From Gordionus sp. m RMFG-2023 (Eukaryota; Nematomorpha; Gordioida; Chordodea; Parachordodidae), in the NCBI RefSeq assembly GCF_954871325.1, contig NC_088775.1, positions 20,003,561-20,067,560 of the forward strand: a stretch of DNA of 64,000 nt, read 5' to 3'. The notes below the pieces were generated by a model. The model searched no databases and had not been told where the DNA came from. It saw nothing but the letters and a program-made list of their open reading frames with translations. The first letter of the stretch is position 1, and each line of letters opens with the position of its first letter. Shown piece after piece: positions 49,858 through 61,539 of this stretch. Position numbers and translations under genes: made by a program.

Positions 49858-50867
49858 TATAATATGTTCATTATATTTTTTATATATTTATTAACTTTTA
49901 CATCATATCTATATTCGCATAAATGATGCTTATTATATAATCGTTATAATTTTTAAATTCGCTTGTATATTAATCGTTTTATAATATTTTTTACAAATTT
50001 TAAAAATGCAAATATCTTGAATAGATTATGGCCGTCAAATAAACTTTTATTTAAGGTGGCTGAACTGAATAAATACACATAAATTTTTTTTTGGTTATTA
50101 TAATATTAAAACTTAAATTGCAAAATTTTATTCGGGTCGGGCTCGGGTCGGGTTGGATTAAAAAATGTGTGCTCGGGCTCGGGTCGGGCTCGGACAAAAA
50201 AATTTTTTTAATTCGGGCTCGGGTCGGGCTCGGGTTGCGAAAAAATTACTTTGCAGTTCTCTACTTTTACCCTCCAATTTCAAGTAACAAAAATAATTGT
50301 ATAAATTAATAAACATTTTTTAGATATATTAACAAATGTGGCCCAAATACAAAGTTTTGCATTTAACCACACTAATAATCAAACTACTTTTACAAGTAGA
50401 TTACAAATATTTTTTTTAAATTATATTTTAATATAATTAGACTTGGAAGACATTAACAATGCAGGAATTTTATTAGACTTACATAATTCCAACAATGAAA
50501 ATTTAAGTAAATAAATTATATTATTACATTTACATAATCTGATTATTACATTTACATAATCTGATTATAAATAATTTATATTTTGACACTGTAATTTTTA
50601 GATATACAATATATTCCAACTTCAAAAGGGAATTTGTGCTTGTATCATGATGGATAATATATAACAAAAGAAAAGAATATTCAAAATCTAATTACTCAAT
50701 ATAATTTAAAAATTATAAATAAATATTTATTTGTTTAAAACTTATGTATAATTATAATATAGATGTATAATAAAATATAATATTCTGACCAAATTATCAA
50801 TTAATTTTATTTATAAGTTATAATTATCTAATAAATAATAAATTGTAATCATATTTATCCATTGCTT

Positions 50868-51496
50868 CTATTTCCATTATTTAAAGGAGTTCAAAATCAG
50901 TAGCTCTTCTTTCTTCATTATCTAATAAATAATGATATATGTTTATTAATAGGTATACATTATTACACTAATCTGATATAAAGAATTAGAAAAATATTTC
51001 ATTATTTAAGGAGTTCAAAATCAGTAGCTCTTTTTTCATTATCTAATAAATAATAAATTTTAATCATTTTTATCAGTTTATTAATAGGTATACATTGTAA
51101 TCATATTTATAGTTGCTTCTATTTCCATCAATTAAAGGCATTCAAAATCAGTAGCTCTTCATTATCTAATAAATAATACATTGATATATGTTTATTAATA
51201 GGTATACATTATTACACTAATCTAATATAAAGAATTAGAAAAATATTTCCATTATTTAAAGGAGTTCAAAATCAGTAGCTCTTCTTTCTTCATCTAATAA
51301 ATAATAAATTTTAATCATTTTTATCAGTTTATTAATAGGTATACATTGTAATCATATTTATAGTTGCTTCTATTTCCATCAATTAAAGGCATTCAAAATC
51401 AGTACCTATTCATTATCTAATAAATAATACATTGATATATGTTTATTAATAGGTATACATTACTACATTAATCTGATATAAAGAATTAGAAAAATT
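50868..51496. repeat. Satellite of alternating 125-bp monomers
   Basis: Five monomers of about 125 bp. Each starts TTCCATTATTTAAAGGAGTT or TTCCATCAATTAAAGGCATT, runs through CAAAATCAGTAGCTCTTC, TATCTAATAAATAAT, and TTATTAATAGGTATACATT. Two types alternate (tail with CTAATCTGATATAAAGAATT or with GTAATCATATTTATAGTTGC), so the real unit is a dimer of about 250 bp. Confidence 0.9.
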
Positions 51497-51609
51497 ACGT
51501 GCATATAAATTCATATGAATTAAAAAATCGACCATTTTGACCTGAAATGGACAAAGGTACCATTTTACGATCAAAATAATACGATCAAAGGAGGCCCTCC
51601 CTAAATTTA

Positions 51610-52640
51610 TACCATATTGCCTGGGCCAGGACAGGTTTTTGATAAAAAAGCCTAAAATTTTTTCATTTAAATTTAGCCTATTAAACTGTTCCTAACTTAA
51701 AAATATATTGCATTTTTTTTTTCTAATAATAATAAATGTCAGTATTGCAAACAAAGTGAATACCTAGCCTAAATACACTTAAATATTGTTTATTTATTCA
51801 TTTAAAACAATAAATTAAAATTTTGGATATAGGTTTGGGCAAAATTTTTGAAACTTATGATGAGCTTGGGTTTGAATATTTTATTAAATATCGACTGGGC
51901 CTGCAAATTGTTTTTACTGCTGACCTGGGCTGGAAACTATTGAAAATCAAATCACTTGAAGGTCTCTAATTTCAGTAACTGAATCATTTTCCATCTGAAT
52001 TTATTTGAACTTAAAGGAATAATCAAACTACAGATATGCCTTATTTAAATCATTTGCAAAAAATTTCTGATAATTTCTGGATTCAAGAAATTGTTGTACA
52101 CAAGGTAATAAAGAAAGCCATTATGAAGTGTATATATAGTAGAAATATTAATTCTTTTTTATCTTAACATAAATAACAAAAAAAAATAATGCCTATTGTG
52201 ACCTTTCCTTTTACATATATTTTAGGGATTTTTAAGAACCCGTTATCAAAAATATAATTTATTAGCTGATTGCATATCAAGAATGACGGGGAATCAGATT
52301 TTCTTATTTATTAAATGATAGATGAATAATAAATTTTCCTTTATTTGATGATGAATGAATCAGAAATTTTATTATCTTATGAATGTGATTCAGAAATTTC
52401 TATTTATTTAGATGAGGAGTTAATCTAAAATTTTCCATTATTTTTTTTAAATTATGTTTATGAAGTATATGGTTAGTATTTTAATTTATGTGCACAATAA
52501 AAAATCTTTTAAACTAAATTTTTATTCATTTATATTTGTAATTTATAATATAAAAAATATATTCTTGCTAAATGAGTTTTATGTAAAAATAGGAAAATTT
52601 ATTATTCATCCATCATTAAATAAATAAGAAAATTCCGTTT
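51610..52640. other. Repeat-rich DNA without gene
   Basis: 51605-51975 has CTGGGCCAGGACAGG and GACCTGGGCTGG motifs in opposite sense, probably a worn hAT MITE. 52270-52625 has several ATTCATCATC / GATGATGAATGAATCAG repeats in both senses around AAATTTTCTTATTTATTAAA, which could fold. No coding. Confidence 0.4.
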
Positions 52641-52654
52641 ATTATATAAAATTG

Positions 52655-52885
52655 AAAATAGCAAAGTAGACCTCAATGAATATATCATTGGTAGAGCTAC
52701 TTCGCTATTTTCTAAATTCGTAGCGCTACTTTCCTACTTTCTAAATTAATAGCGAGGGATGGTTATTTTTTTAAAAATATAGCCCGCTAAAGCTACCCCT
52801 ACCAAAAAGTAGGCTAAAGCTACCGGTGCTGAAAAAGTAGTAAAGCTACCACTACTGAAAAATGTTGCGCACTTTAATAGCACTT
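52655..52885. mobile_element. Worn MITE with GCTACTTT motifs
   Basis: Repeated AGCTACTTCGCTATTTT, AGCGCTACTTTCC, AAGTAGGCTAAAGCTACC and, at the right, TTGCGCACTTTAATAGCACT. These resemble the subterminal AGTAGCGCGCTAC repeats of the hAT at 61917-63417. Edges are not resolved. Just upstream of the tRNA 3' end. Confidence 0.45.
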
Positions 52886-52929
52886 GATAGCAAAATTTAA
52901 ACAACATTAAAAAAAAAAATCTAAAAAAG

Positions 52930-53002
52930 CGCCCTGGTTGGGGCTCGAACCCAAGACCGTTAGGTTAAAAGCCTAACGCTCTACCGACTGAGCTACCAGG
53001 GC
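52930..53002 (-). tRNA. tRNA-Lys (UUU)
   Basis: A complete 73-nt cloverleaf on the minus strand. The acceptor stem GCCCTGG pairs with CCAGGGC, with G as discriminator. The D-arm is TAGCTCAGTCGGTAGAGC, the anticodon loop CTTTTAA gives anticodon UUU, and the T-arm contains GGGTTCGAGCCCC. Internal A and B boxes are intact. A run of T lies just downstream on the minus strand (52921-52927), a pol III stop. It lies 87 bp upstream of the JmjC gene, in the opposite direction. Confidence 0.97.
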
Positions 53003-53089
53003 ATGTGACCTATAAATAATTTTTAATATTCAAATCATAATTCTTATAATCATTAAATCTTATATTGCATTTTGCAAATATCTTTATTT

Positions 53090-53601
53090 ATGGAGCCATT
53101 CATTTTTAATGATATTATAAACGAATGGGCTTGTTTGCAATGGAATCCAACTTATATCTTAAATAATATTTCCAATACAAAAGCTAGGCTTGGAAATTTT
53201 GAAATGCATATTAATGGTAATTTACTATTTATTTATTATATATATTCTTAATAAGCAACTAATCTTTGGGAAAATACCTGTAAATATTATGATATCTCAA
53301 ATTCAAATTGTCGTCAGATGTTTTTGAATAAACCTGTTAAACATGGGAAAAATTTGCCCTTTGCTTATATTGCTTACAAATATATGAACTTTTTATTTAA
53401 AGACAAGCCACAATTTCTTGAGGTTACACGTTTATATTATTAACCTATTGTAAAAGCATAACAGGCAGTAGATTGGACCCCGTTTGGATTTATGAATAGG
53501 AATGGTGAACAATCAACATTTTGGATGGGTACTCAAGGGTCTTACACCCCTTGTCACTATGATTCATATGGTTACAATTTAATAGCACAAATTCATGGCC
53601 A
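53090..53601 (+). CDS. HSPBAP1-like JmjC protein, 5' part (three exons)
   Basis: Predicted Fe(II)/2-oxoglutarate oxygenase of the HSPBAP1/FIH-like JmjC group. Exons: 53090-53216, 53256-53422 and 53465-53601, with introns of 39 and 42 nt, GT...AG, phases 1, 0 and 2. The start is MEPFIFNDIINEWACLQW. Exon 2 has FAYIAYKYMNFLFKDKPQFL. Exon 3 has DWTPFGFMNRNGEQSTFWMG, then TPCHYDSYGYNLIAQIHG; HYD is the HxD iron-binding pair. All of this follows human HSPBAP1 closely (AYADYKYF, DFGFPGRNGQESTLWIG, HTPCHLDSYGCNL). About 144 residues are present. The distal part (KRW...FPP, the second iron His and the HWWHYVE block) was not found downstream. The gene may continue after a large intron or be truncated. 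The tiny introns match those of the helicase. Confidence 0.8.
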
Positions 53602-54707
53602 GTGTAAATTGTTTTAATTTATATAAGTATTAGTGCCATTAATAAGCCTATTGACAATATTTTATTATTTACATGTAAAACTTCAATTCAGTGATTACTG
53701 GATAAGAAAAAATTTATCAGATACTTTTTGAAATTAATTACAAAAGAATACATACTTTAAGAGGACTATAAAAAGCAATAATTGAGTAGGCCCATTTTTA
53801 TTGTCTATTTGACCAGCTATTAGAATTTTATTTAAAAAAAATAACTATAACTCAATTTTTCTTAACTGATATTTTCAATGGAATAGCTGACAATGATTTT
53901 TTTATGGAGTTTTATTCAGCTTTGATAAATATTATATAAATCTTAATTAGAAATACGCTATTTTTAATTTTAAATATCTCTTCTGTAAAAAAATCTTTTA
54001 ATATTAAACTCTTAAATAAATATTTTTTAAATACCTAATTTTTGTTTAGTTTGAAAGAGATAATTAATTTTTTGATCTTTTAATTTAGAAAAAAAAATTT
54101 ACCATTATATTCTTTTTAACATTATTTTTAATTAATAACTTTTGGACTGGTTAAATTATCTAATGTTAAATTAATTTTTTGACCTATTGGGACTTAACTA
54201 TATTGATAAAGTTTCTAAGTAGTTGAATAATAAACAATTTTTATTATTAGACTTAATAAAATGGTTTTTTACTCTCTACAGAAAATTAAGTTGAAAAGCT
54301 TATATGGAAGAAATCTCTAATTCAAAAATATTTTTTATTTTCAATTATAAAAGCAATATATTAAATAAATCAATAACCTTGAGAAATTAATGCTTATCTA
54401 TTTTATTAATATTTATTACAAGTTATGATATGAAAATGAATAGTAAAAATTTCCCACCTGATTTTTTAAAAAACTTTTTTATTTTATTAAAATTCATATA
54501 TATAGGAATAAAATATTACATTAATTTTTTAAACCTGGGTGGGGTTAGGGGGATTTACCCCCATCACTTGCATAAAGAAGGCACAATTGGGTCCATACCA
54601 AAGATTTTTATTTGCATTATAAATTTTAAACCTGAAAGTTCCAGATGTTTTGCTTTCAAAATTTCATTGAATTTGATATCTTATTATTCAATTACATTAT
54701 ATATATT
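53602..54707. other. Downstream of JmjC exon 3, no certain exon
   Basis: The expected next JmjC exon was not found. A possible short exon-like frame at about 53850-53939 (LTDIFNGIADNDFFMEFYSA) ends in a stop; it could be a C-terminal exon but nothing confirms it. The open frame at 54430-54750 has no domain and runs into the hAT end. Confidence 0.35.
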
Positions 54708-57650
54708 CAGTGGCGTAGCCAGGATTGATCCAAGGGGGGGGGGGGTTTGAAAAATTCTTGGGGGGCTTCGCCCCCAAACCCCCTTATCAAAATTTGCCAA
54801 TATTTTGTGTATTATACCCAGGCCAGCATAAATATTAAAAAATATTAGAATTAAAATTTTTGCCAAATTCATAATTAATAAGCGATTGAAAGCATTATTT
54901 TGAAAATGTTATCAATGTTTAGTAAATTGTATATTAATTCAATCTATTCGATGTAAAAAAAATTTGCCTCCCCCCAAACCTTCCAATTTTATGATCAACT
55001 CAATATATCTTATTCTATGTTAAAAAATAATTATTTTAATTAAATTTTTGCATATAACAATATTTTGCAGAGATTTTATTTATTATTAACTTTATTTATA
55101 TAACTATGTATTTATTTTAATAATATATAAAAAAATAAATTTCAAAATATATAAATTTTATACAGATTATTATATTAAAAATTGAATGTAAATAACTATA
55201 TTTTAAAAAAATAAAATTGCAATAAAATATGTAATTCTTGCTAAAAAAATACAATTTTACAATTTTATTTAGTATAAACCCTTTATTTAACTATGTGTTT
55301 ATTTTATATACAAAAAATAAATTTCAAAATTAGAAATTTTATACAGATTACTATTTTAAAAATTGATTGTTAATATCTATATTTTAAAAAAATAAAATTA
55401 CAATAAAATATAAGTAATTCTTGTATGCAATTTAAAAAAATATAATTTAACAGTTATATTTAATACAAATGAGTATATTATATAAATAATTCTTATTGTA
55501 GGTGCAATACTATTATTAAATATAGTATAAAAATATCATGACTAAATTCATTATAATTAAGTTTTACATATAAAAATTTTATGACTAAGAAAATATTACA
55601 ATTATATGATTTGAATTTATAAAGAGAGGTCTACTTTTCTCTGAGATTTGGCTAATTCATCTAGAATAAAATTTTTATCTAGAATAATCTCCTTATAAAT
55701 ATTTAATAGGGCTAATCCATTTAAACGGTTTCACCGGTGCTATTTCTTAAATAGGTTTTTAACCTTTTCAAAGTTGAAAAAGACCTTTCATTAGTGCAGG
55801 TACTAATCGGTAAAGTAGCTAAAATAAAAAACAATGTTTTGATATTGGGCAGGGAATCTAAGGTGCAATTACACATGGAAAGGGCCTGCAAAGCAGTACT
55901 CTATTCTGCCAAGATTTTTATACCAAAATTCGACATCACAAAGTAACTTATCATACGACCCTAATAAATCATCAGAATAAAACTCTGAGATGTTCTTAAT
56001 ATCCTCCTCGCGTTTCAAGTGTAATCAACAATTCAGACTCAACCGGCAAAAGAAAATAAAAGCTTTTTAAAATAAAATTGTGACTTATAAATCTTTCCTT
56101 TAATTGAAATAAAAATGTATCAATGGAATAAAAATGTTAATTTTATAAAAATCCTCAATCGTAGATGCATCAATATTTGAGCGATTGGATTGTCTAGAAA
56201 CTACTCTAGGTTTAAAAATTTCAATCCCAAACATATTAGCGATCTCCTTTACTTTCTCATATATTTCGTGAAATTTTTCATCCACATTATCTCTGATATT
56301 TGTTAATATTTTAACAATATCCTTTGCCCTATTCATAACCTCCCTTAAATCCAAATCAATTTTTTGTAACATTTTGCTAAAATCATATGTATAATTAAAT
56401 AAAAAATAAACACATTGAATTGAAATTAAAAATTGAGGCTTCGTAATAGCCTGTAAAAGATTTTCCGCATCTGCGGAATCTTTTTCTTTGCGTAATATGT
56501 ATGATTCCAGTGCCGCAAAAATGACCTCATATAACTCGATGAAAACCTTCACCGATTGTTGTCTTTCAATGAATCTTGTGGGACAAAATCTTTTTAATTT
56601 TTTTTTTGAATTTTTTGAATCAATTTCATCGAACGTTATAGTAAAAATCTCCCTCTTCTTGGGTGGGGTAAAGAAGTCACAAACCGACGATATTGTTTCT
56701 AAATTTTGAAAAATATATAAAAATTATATAAAGATATCTATAATACATAATAAAATCTAATAAATTTCAATTAAATCAAAATCTTTTTACGTAAACTGTT
56801 CCGGATGTCTCTAATTTCACATGCCTGAGTTATCATCAAATCCAGGCAATGTGAACTGCAGTGAACATAAAGAGCTGTGCTATAAAGCTCTCTAATTCTT
56901 GACTGGACCCCTTTAACATGGCCACTCATCGAGGGAGCTCCATCTTACCCTTGGCCTCTCAGTAGATTTAAATTTAAATCCAGGTTTTGAAGTGATTTAA
57001 TAATTTGATTAGCAATCGTTTCTGACTTAGTGTCAGGTAATTCAATAAATTGAACAAATAGTTCCTTCACTTTATAATTACCTGATTCCATATCAATAAA
57101 CCTTATTGCTATGGATAGTTGAGCAACATCTATATCTATATATATTTCTAATTCAAATTACACAACTTAAATTTTTATATACCTTTTTCTTTTTGTTGTT
57201 GACGAAAAAACTTACGGATATCCATATTTAAAAATTATAAAAAATTAAAATTTACAAACTATCTATATAGTTTAAAAATATATATTTAATAATTAAATTT
57301 ATAAATATCTAATTTAACTATGCCAAGCCAGAAAATATTTACAAAATATCTTTATTGTTATTTAATAAATTTAACTATGCCAGAAATTATTTACATACAA
57401 TATATCTTTATTCTTTTATTGTTATTTAATATTTTAGTTCATATAATTTATATATATTTTTAAACGATGTGATCATTTAAAATTAAAACTCCTTTTTTTA
57501 TAAATATATTTCATTGTGATATTCATATTCATATTGTATTATATATAATATATTATCTTATTTCTCTAAATTGAAACCGTTTTTTAAATATAATTATTCG
57601 CAATAAAAAAATAATAATTTTTTATTTTATAAAAAAAATCTACGCCACTG
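54708..57650 (-). mobile_element. hAT element with CAGTGGCGTAG ends (P52/DUF4371-type)
   Basis: Ends CAGTGGCGTAGCCAGG and CTACGCCACTG. Exact 8-bp target duplication TATATATT (54700-54707 and 57651-57658). The left subterminal DNA has a G run and CTTGGGGGGCTTCGCCCCC. The transposase lies on the minus strand between about 57000 and 55680. 2,943 bp. Confidence 0.92.
55680..56960 (-). pseudogene. hAT transposase, ZMYM/P52rIPK type
   Basis: From the 5' side: DGAPSMSGHVKGVQSRIREL, then YVHCSSHCLDLMITQACEIR (about 56815-56955). Then an intron or gap, and an open frame 56100-56552 with RVVSRQSNRSNIDASTIEDF and YKINIFIPLIHFYF. Finally NERSFSTLKRLKTYLRNSTG (about 55735-55795). These are the landmarks of hAT proteins with a DUF4371-like core and a C-terminal dimerisation domain. 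The region between 55800 and 56100 is worn and has stops. The N-terminal TTF-type finger was not identified. Confidence 0.85.
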
Positions 57651-57659
57651 TATATATTT

Positions 57660-59325
57660 CAAAAAAATATAAACTTGGAAAAATCATGGGTTTTTTAGTT
57701 ATTGCAATTTTTATAACAATAAAATAATATTTTTTTCAAAAACCAATGGCGCTCCTATATAAAATAACGTATTTTTGTTGTGTTCTCCATGTAAAAAACT
57801 CTTATAATACTAACTCTTTCAAAGCCTTCCCACATTGTTTGCATTTTGTCCCCTTATCCATTATAAATCTTTACTCTGTTTTACACGATTTGTAAATTAT
57901 AACAAAGCAAAAAAAAATTGTTATTATATTTCTTTATTACTTAAAAGGTATACACGATTGTAAATTATAACGAAAGCTTGTTTTTATATTTTCTTCACTT
58001 GAATCTGGTCATAGCCAGTTTTAAGAATGGCTAATATATAAAATCTTTATAAAAATACGTCGATGGATATTTTTTTGTGAACAAAATATTTAATATATAT
58101 GAACTAAAAAATATATAGTCATGATCATTAAATAATTATGTACCTAATTGTTACGGCTAAGACTCTAGATTCAATAAATTCACGATTTTCTTACGATGAC
58201 CAAAATGCCCGCCAAGTTCAGTTCAACTCTCCGACAATCCTGGACCACCTAACTCCGGCCCCCCCGTTGGCTAAACAACCAACGATCGTGGCTTCAACCA
58301 TTTCAATTTTTCCATTTTTAAACATAAATAATAATATTTTCAGCATTAAGAAAAATATTATTTAGTCGCTGTCTATAGGTTTATTCATTGTTATTACTAT
58401 TTATAGGAATTAAAATAATATCATTTATATAGTTGTATGTTTAATTATTTAACAAGACAAATATTGATGCCAATTTACCATAACTTAAAAATAAATTAAC
58501 TTTTACAATTATCAATAATTTAAATATTAGATTTATAGCCACAAAACAAAATACAAACAAGATAATATAAAATTATTACACTATTGATATCGTGTTAAAA
58601 TTATTGTTTTTATAATAATTGATTAAATTGCCTAAAAAGATAGTTATGATTTCGACATTCCTGCAAGAAAATAGGCCAGTTTTCATGCACCTGCCCTGCT
58701 ATAATTAATTTTATAAATATTTTGATATTAATTATATTTTCATAAAATTATTTATAATGTATAAGTATAAATGCTTAAATCCTTTAAAGAATCTAAGCAC
58801 TTTAATTATAAAAAGAATATGTGAAAATTATGACATGGATGATTCAATTTCCAAATATTGAGGCTGAATACTATATTTATGATAAATGTTGTAAGCGTTT
58901 AATACAAATAAATCTAAAAATAAGTCCTGACAGTGATTATGAAATAAATAATATCACCACAAGAATCAATACTTTGAATGAAATTTGAATTTTTTTTTAT
59001 TTAAGAAAATTAAACTAACTGAAAAAAATTATCCAAAAAGATATAAAAAATATCAAAAGTTATTCATATTTAATAATTAACAATTCAGAATTGGTTAGTT
59101 ACCAAAGCAAGCTTACAAAGACCTTAGTCAGATCAAATATACCAGAACAATTTTACAAATATGCTGAGTGTATAAAATGTATAAATTTTTGCCCCCATGC
59201 CAGCATATAAGGCAGAAGAGATAAGACTAATTTAGTAAATCTATCTCAATATCTGGGACATAAACGCAGTATTTCCAATCGGTTTAACTAAGCTAAATAC
59301 TAAAATATATTATAATTCACAGTAG
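57660..59325. other. A+T-rich DNA with one GC-richer island
   Basis: 58140-58310 is GC-richer and holds an open frame of 75 codons (NSRFSYDDQNARQVQFNSPT, then ILDHLTPAPPLAKQPTIVAS). No domain is recognised; it could be a single exon or a repeat piece. 58640-58810 is the reverse complement of the repeat at 25900-26115. Nothing else is seen. Confidence 0.35.
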
Positions 59326-59331
59326 AGATCT

Positions 59332-59640
59332 GCAAAGTTAGGCCCGACCCGGCCCGAACGGGCCTAATTTTATTTAAAATAATCGGGTTCGGGCCGGACC
59401 TATAATTTTTAAAAATCGGGCAGGGCCTAATATTTTAAAAAAAATTTGGGCCGGGTCGGATCGGACCTTGGAAATTTTATTAAATATATCTAAATTATCA
59501 ATTTTAAATTAAATTTATTATGTAAATAAAAATTTTTGATTTAATTTATTGAAACTAAACGCTATATAACATGTCTTTTATTTTAAGTAATTATAAAAAT
59601 TAATTTCTATATTTAAATAAATTTAATTTTTCAAAAATTT
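59332..59640. mobile_element. Truncated MITE (TAGAGATCTGCA end)
   Basis: Starts TAGAGATCTGCAAAGTTAGG with CCCGACCCGGCCCGAACGGG and continues with GGGCCGGGTCGGATCGG. It is related to the MITE at 26120-26441. No right end found. Confidence 0.55.
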
Positions 59641-59689
59641 AAATTTTTTACAAGAAAAAGATGATTATAACCATATAAATAATTTCATA

Positions 59690-60250
59690 TGCTGAAAAAT
59701 CTTATTATTTATGTTTAAAAATGGAAAAAATTTAAAAAAATAATAATTTTAACAAAAATGCATTATTTTATACAAGGAGCGTCATCTATTTTATATTTAT
59801 TTCTTTTTTTAAAATCGCAATAACTAGAATATGGCTATCCAAAGTTTAAATTTTTTTGCAAATAGATATAATTTAAGTAAATAATAAAATATTAATTTTA
59901 AAGAAATTCCGAAAACGAAATACCTGGAACTTTCAGGTTCAAATATTATAATATAAATAAAAACTGCAACATCATTATTTTAAAATCCTTAATATTAAAT
60001 GGTCCTTAATAGAGTTACAAAATGACGTAATTTTTATTTTTGGCATCATTATTTTTTATTCTTTTATAATCGTATTTATTGAAAATAGGTGATTTTGAGT
60101 ACTTTTTACCATATACTAGGCGGCTAAAATTTTAAATTCGATGCCTTTTAATGATATTCTCTTAGTATGTAAAATTTTATCAAAATTAAAGGTCTGACCG
60201 AAAAGTAATTATGGTATGTGCAATAAGAAATATAAGTCAATTAATAATTC
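59690..60250. mobile_element. Deletion derivative of the 32-34 kb IS630/Tc1-like element
   Basis: The first half (TTTAAAATCGCAATAACTA, AAGAAATTC.GAAA, TACCTGGAACTTTCAGGTTC) matches 32470-32720. The second (GAGTTACAAAATGACGTAAT, GCATCATTATT, TCGATGCCTTTTAATGATAT) matches 34440-34640. The transposase region between them is absent. A nonautonomous copy. Confidence 0.75.
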
Positions 60251-60472
60251 TTGCAATTTTATTTCATATCAAGATAATAAACTTCTATATTTCGTTATTC
60301 AAATTCATATGATAATATATAAAAATGAAAATAAACATTTTATATAAAATACAAAAATAACAATTCAATACATATCATTTATCCCCCATCTATTTGGCTT
60401 CGTTCATACTCTTTTAGGATAACTATCTTGATTGTATCTTCTTCCTCCCTCTCCTTTAGATTCAGTTGATCG

Positions 60473-61021
60473 TTATTGTTTATTGCATCCTCTTTGATTT
60501 CTATCCCTCTGCTCTTCTACTTCGGTTCTCTCATCTAATTCGTATTTCTCAGTGAATATATTTTCGGTTCTCTTTTTTAATTTATCAGTATAACGTTTTA
60601 TCCCCCTTTCGAATATTTGGTCTAACAATCCTCTAGGTTTAATTTTTAGTAGTATTTTGGCGCAACTTTGTTCAGTTTCTGCACCTGGTGTATTTCGGTA
60701 ATTATAGAGAAAAATAGTTAGACTGGTTTCTAAATCCCCCTCGTTTCCTTTATTCATGCTCTGTTTAAAGGTTCGAATCAAACGTTCGGCCATAGCATTT
60801 GTCTGAGGATGATATGGACTTCCGTGCACTAATTGTATTCCGTTTTTCGTAAAAATCATTGAATTCTTTGTTGCTGAATTGTGGCCGTTATCAGAGATGA
60901 TTATCTTAGGAAATCCGAATCTGGCAAAAATATTTCTTAATATTTTAATCGTGCTTTCGGTTGTAGTACTAGTCATTAAAATTATTTCTGGCCAGCGACT
61001 GCTAACATCTATCCCAACCAA
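60473..61021 (-). pseudogene. Gypsy integrase core, fossil
   Basis: Reads VGIDVSSRWPEIILM, later IIISDNGHN, then GSPYHPQTNAMAERLIRTFK. This is the retroviral-type integrase catalytic domain (D...D...E), which in intact elements inserts the cDNA into host DNA. The match to the gypsy class is clear from the SPYHPQTN.MAER block. It belongs to the broken element 60390-64000. Confidence 0.9.
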
Positions 61022-61152
61022 AAATGATTTTGAAATGGTCCAGCATAATCAATATGTACTCGGTGGCATGCTTTTGGTGGTTTTGGCCAATTTTAGATTG
61101 ATGACTTTTGAGGCATATCGTGTTGTTTCTGGCATTCTCTATATTTTTCGAC

Positions 61153-61539
61153 TCATGTTTCTATATCTTGGTTTATATTAGGCCACCACGCGTATTTTGC
61201 TCTCATCTTCATTTTTACCATTCCAATATGTCCTTGATGCATCATGTCTAACACGTTGTTTCGGTATTGTTGTGGTATTATCATTTTAGTTCTCCACAGT
61301 AAACAACCTCTCTCTGTTGTAATTATATCTATCCTTTGGCTATACTCCTCCTTTAAACATGTATCATAGTTTAATGGCCATCTGTCTATTGTACTCCAGT
61401 ATACCGCAGAGAGTACATCATCTTGCATTGTTTTTCTTTCAAACTCACTTGCATTTAAAGGTGTTTGTTCCACCTGTATTTGATTTAATGTTTCTTCTTT
61501 TGATATTGTGGTTCCATGTATAAGTAATCGAGATAGCAT
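61153..61539 (-). pseudogene. Gypsy integrase zinc-binding part and linker, fossil
   Basis: Reads CLLWRTKMIIPQQYRNNVLD, then MMHQGHIGMVKMKMRAKYAW, then WPNINQDIE. The H..H (HQGHIG) and WPN text is the start of the integrase H2C2 zinc-binding domain. Upstream text in this frame is the RNase H-integrase linker. Confidence 0.88.

Larger units (their letters stand above)
48561..50263 (+). mobile_element. hAT element with ACCCG-repeat ends
   Basis: Ends TAGAGAACTGCACGGGCTGT and TTACTTTGCAGTTCTCTA. Exact 8-bp target duplication CTTTTACC (48553-48560 and 50264-50271). The left subterminal region holds about nine CCCGA units in a row, then CCCGG units; the right has CGGGCTCGGGTCGGG repeats. These are unusually GC-rich for this genome. 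Only the transposase C-terminus remains (49492-49857). Internally deleted, nonautonomous. Confidence 0.95.
48097..51609. mobile_element. TIR element with TGATCGTA repeats, interrupted by a hAT
   Basis: The two ends are imperfect inverted repeats of about 75 bp: TAAATTTAG, CTTTGATCGTA, TTTTGATCGTAAA and TTTGTCCATTT from the left, with the complement at 51535-51609. The interior has a degraded coding-like stretch (48320-48480; HPTAEGIFNTKL, then a Ser/Gln-rich run), the 1,703-bp hAT, and a dimeric satellite. The superfamily was not determined. Confidence 0.5.

Noticed and set aside
54430-54750. 106-codon plus-strand frame
   Set aside because: It runs into the CAGTGGCGTAG hAT end, and its composition matches the surrounding non-coding DNA.
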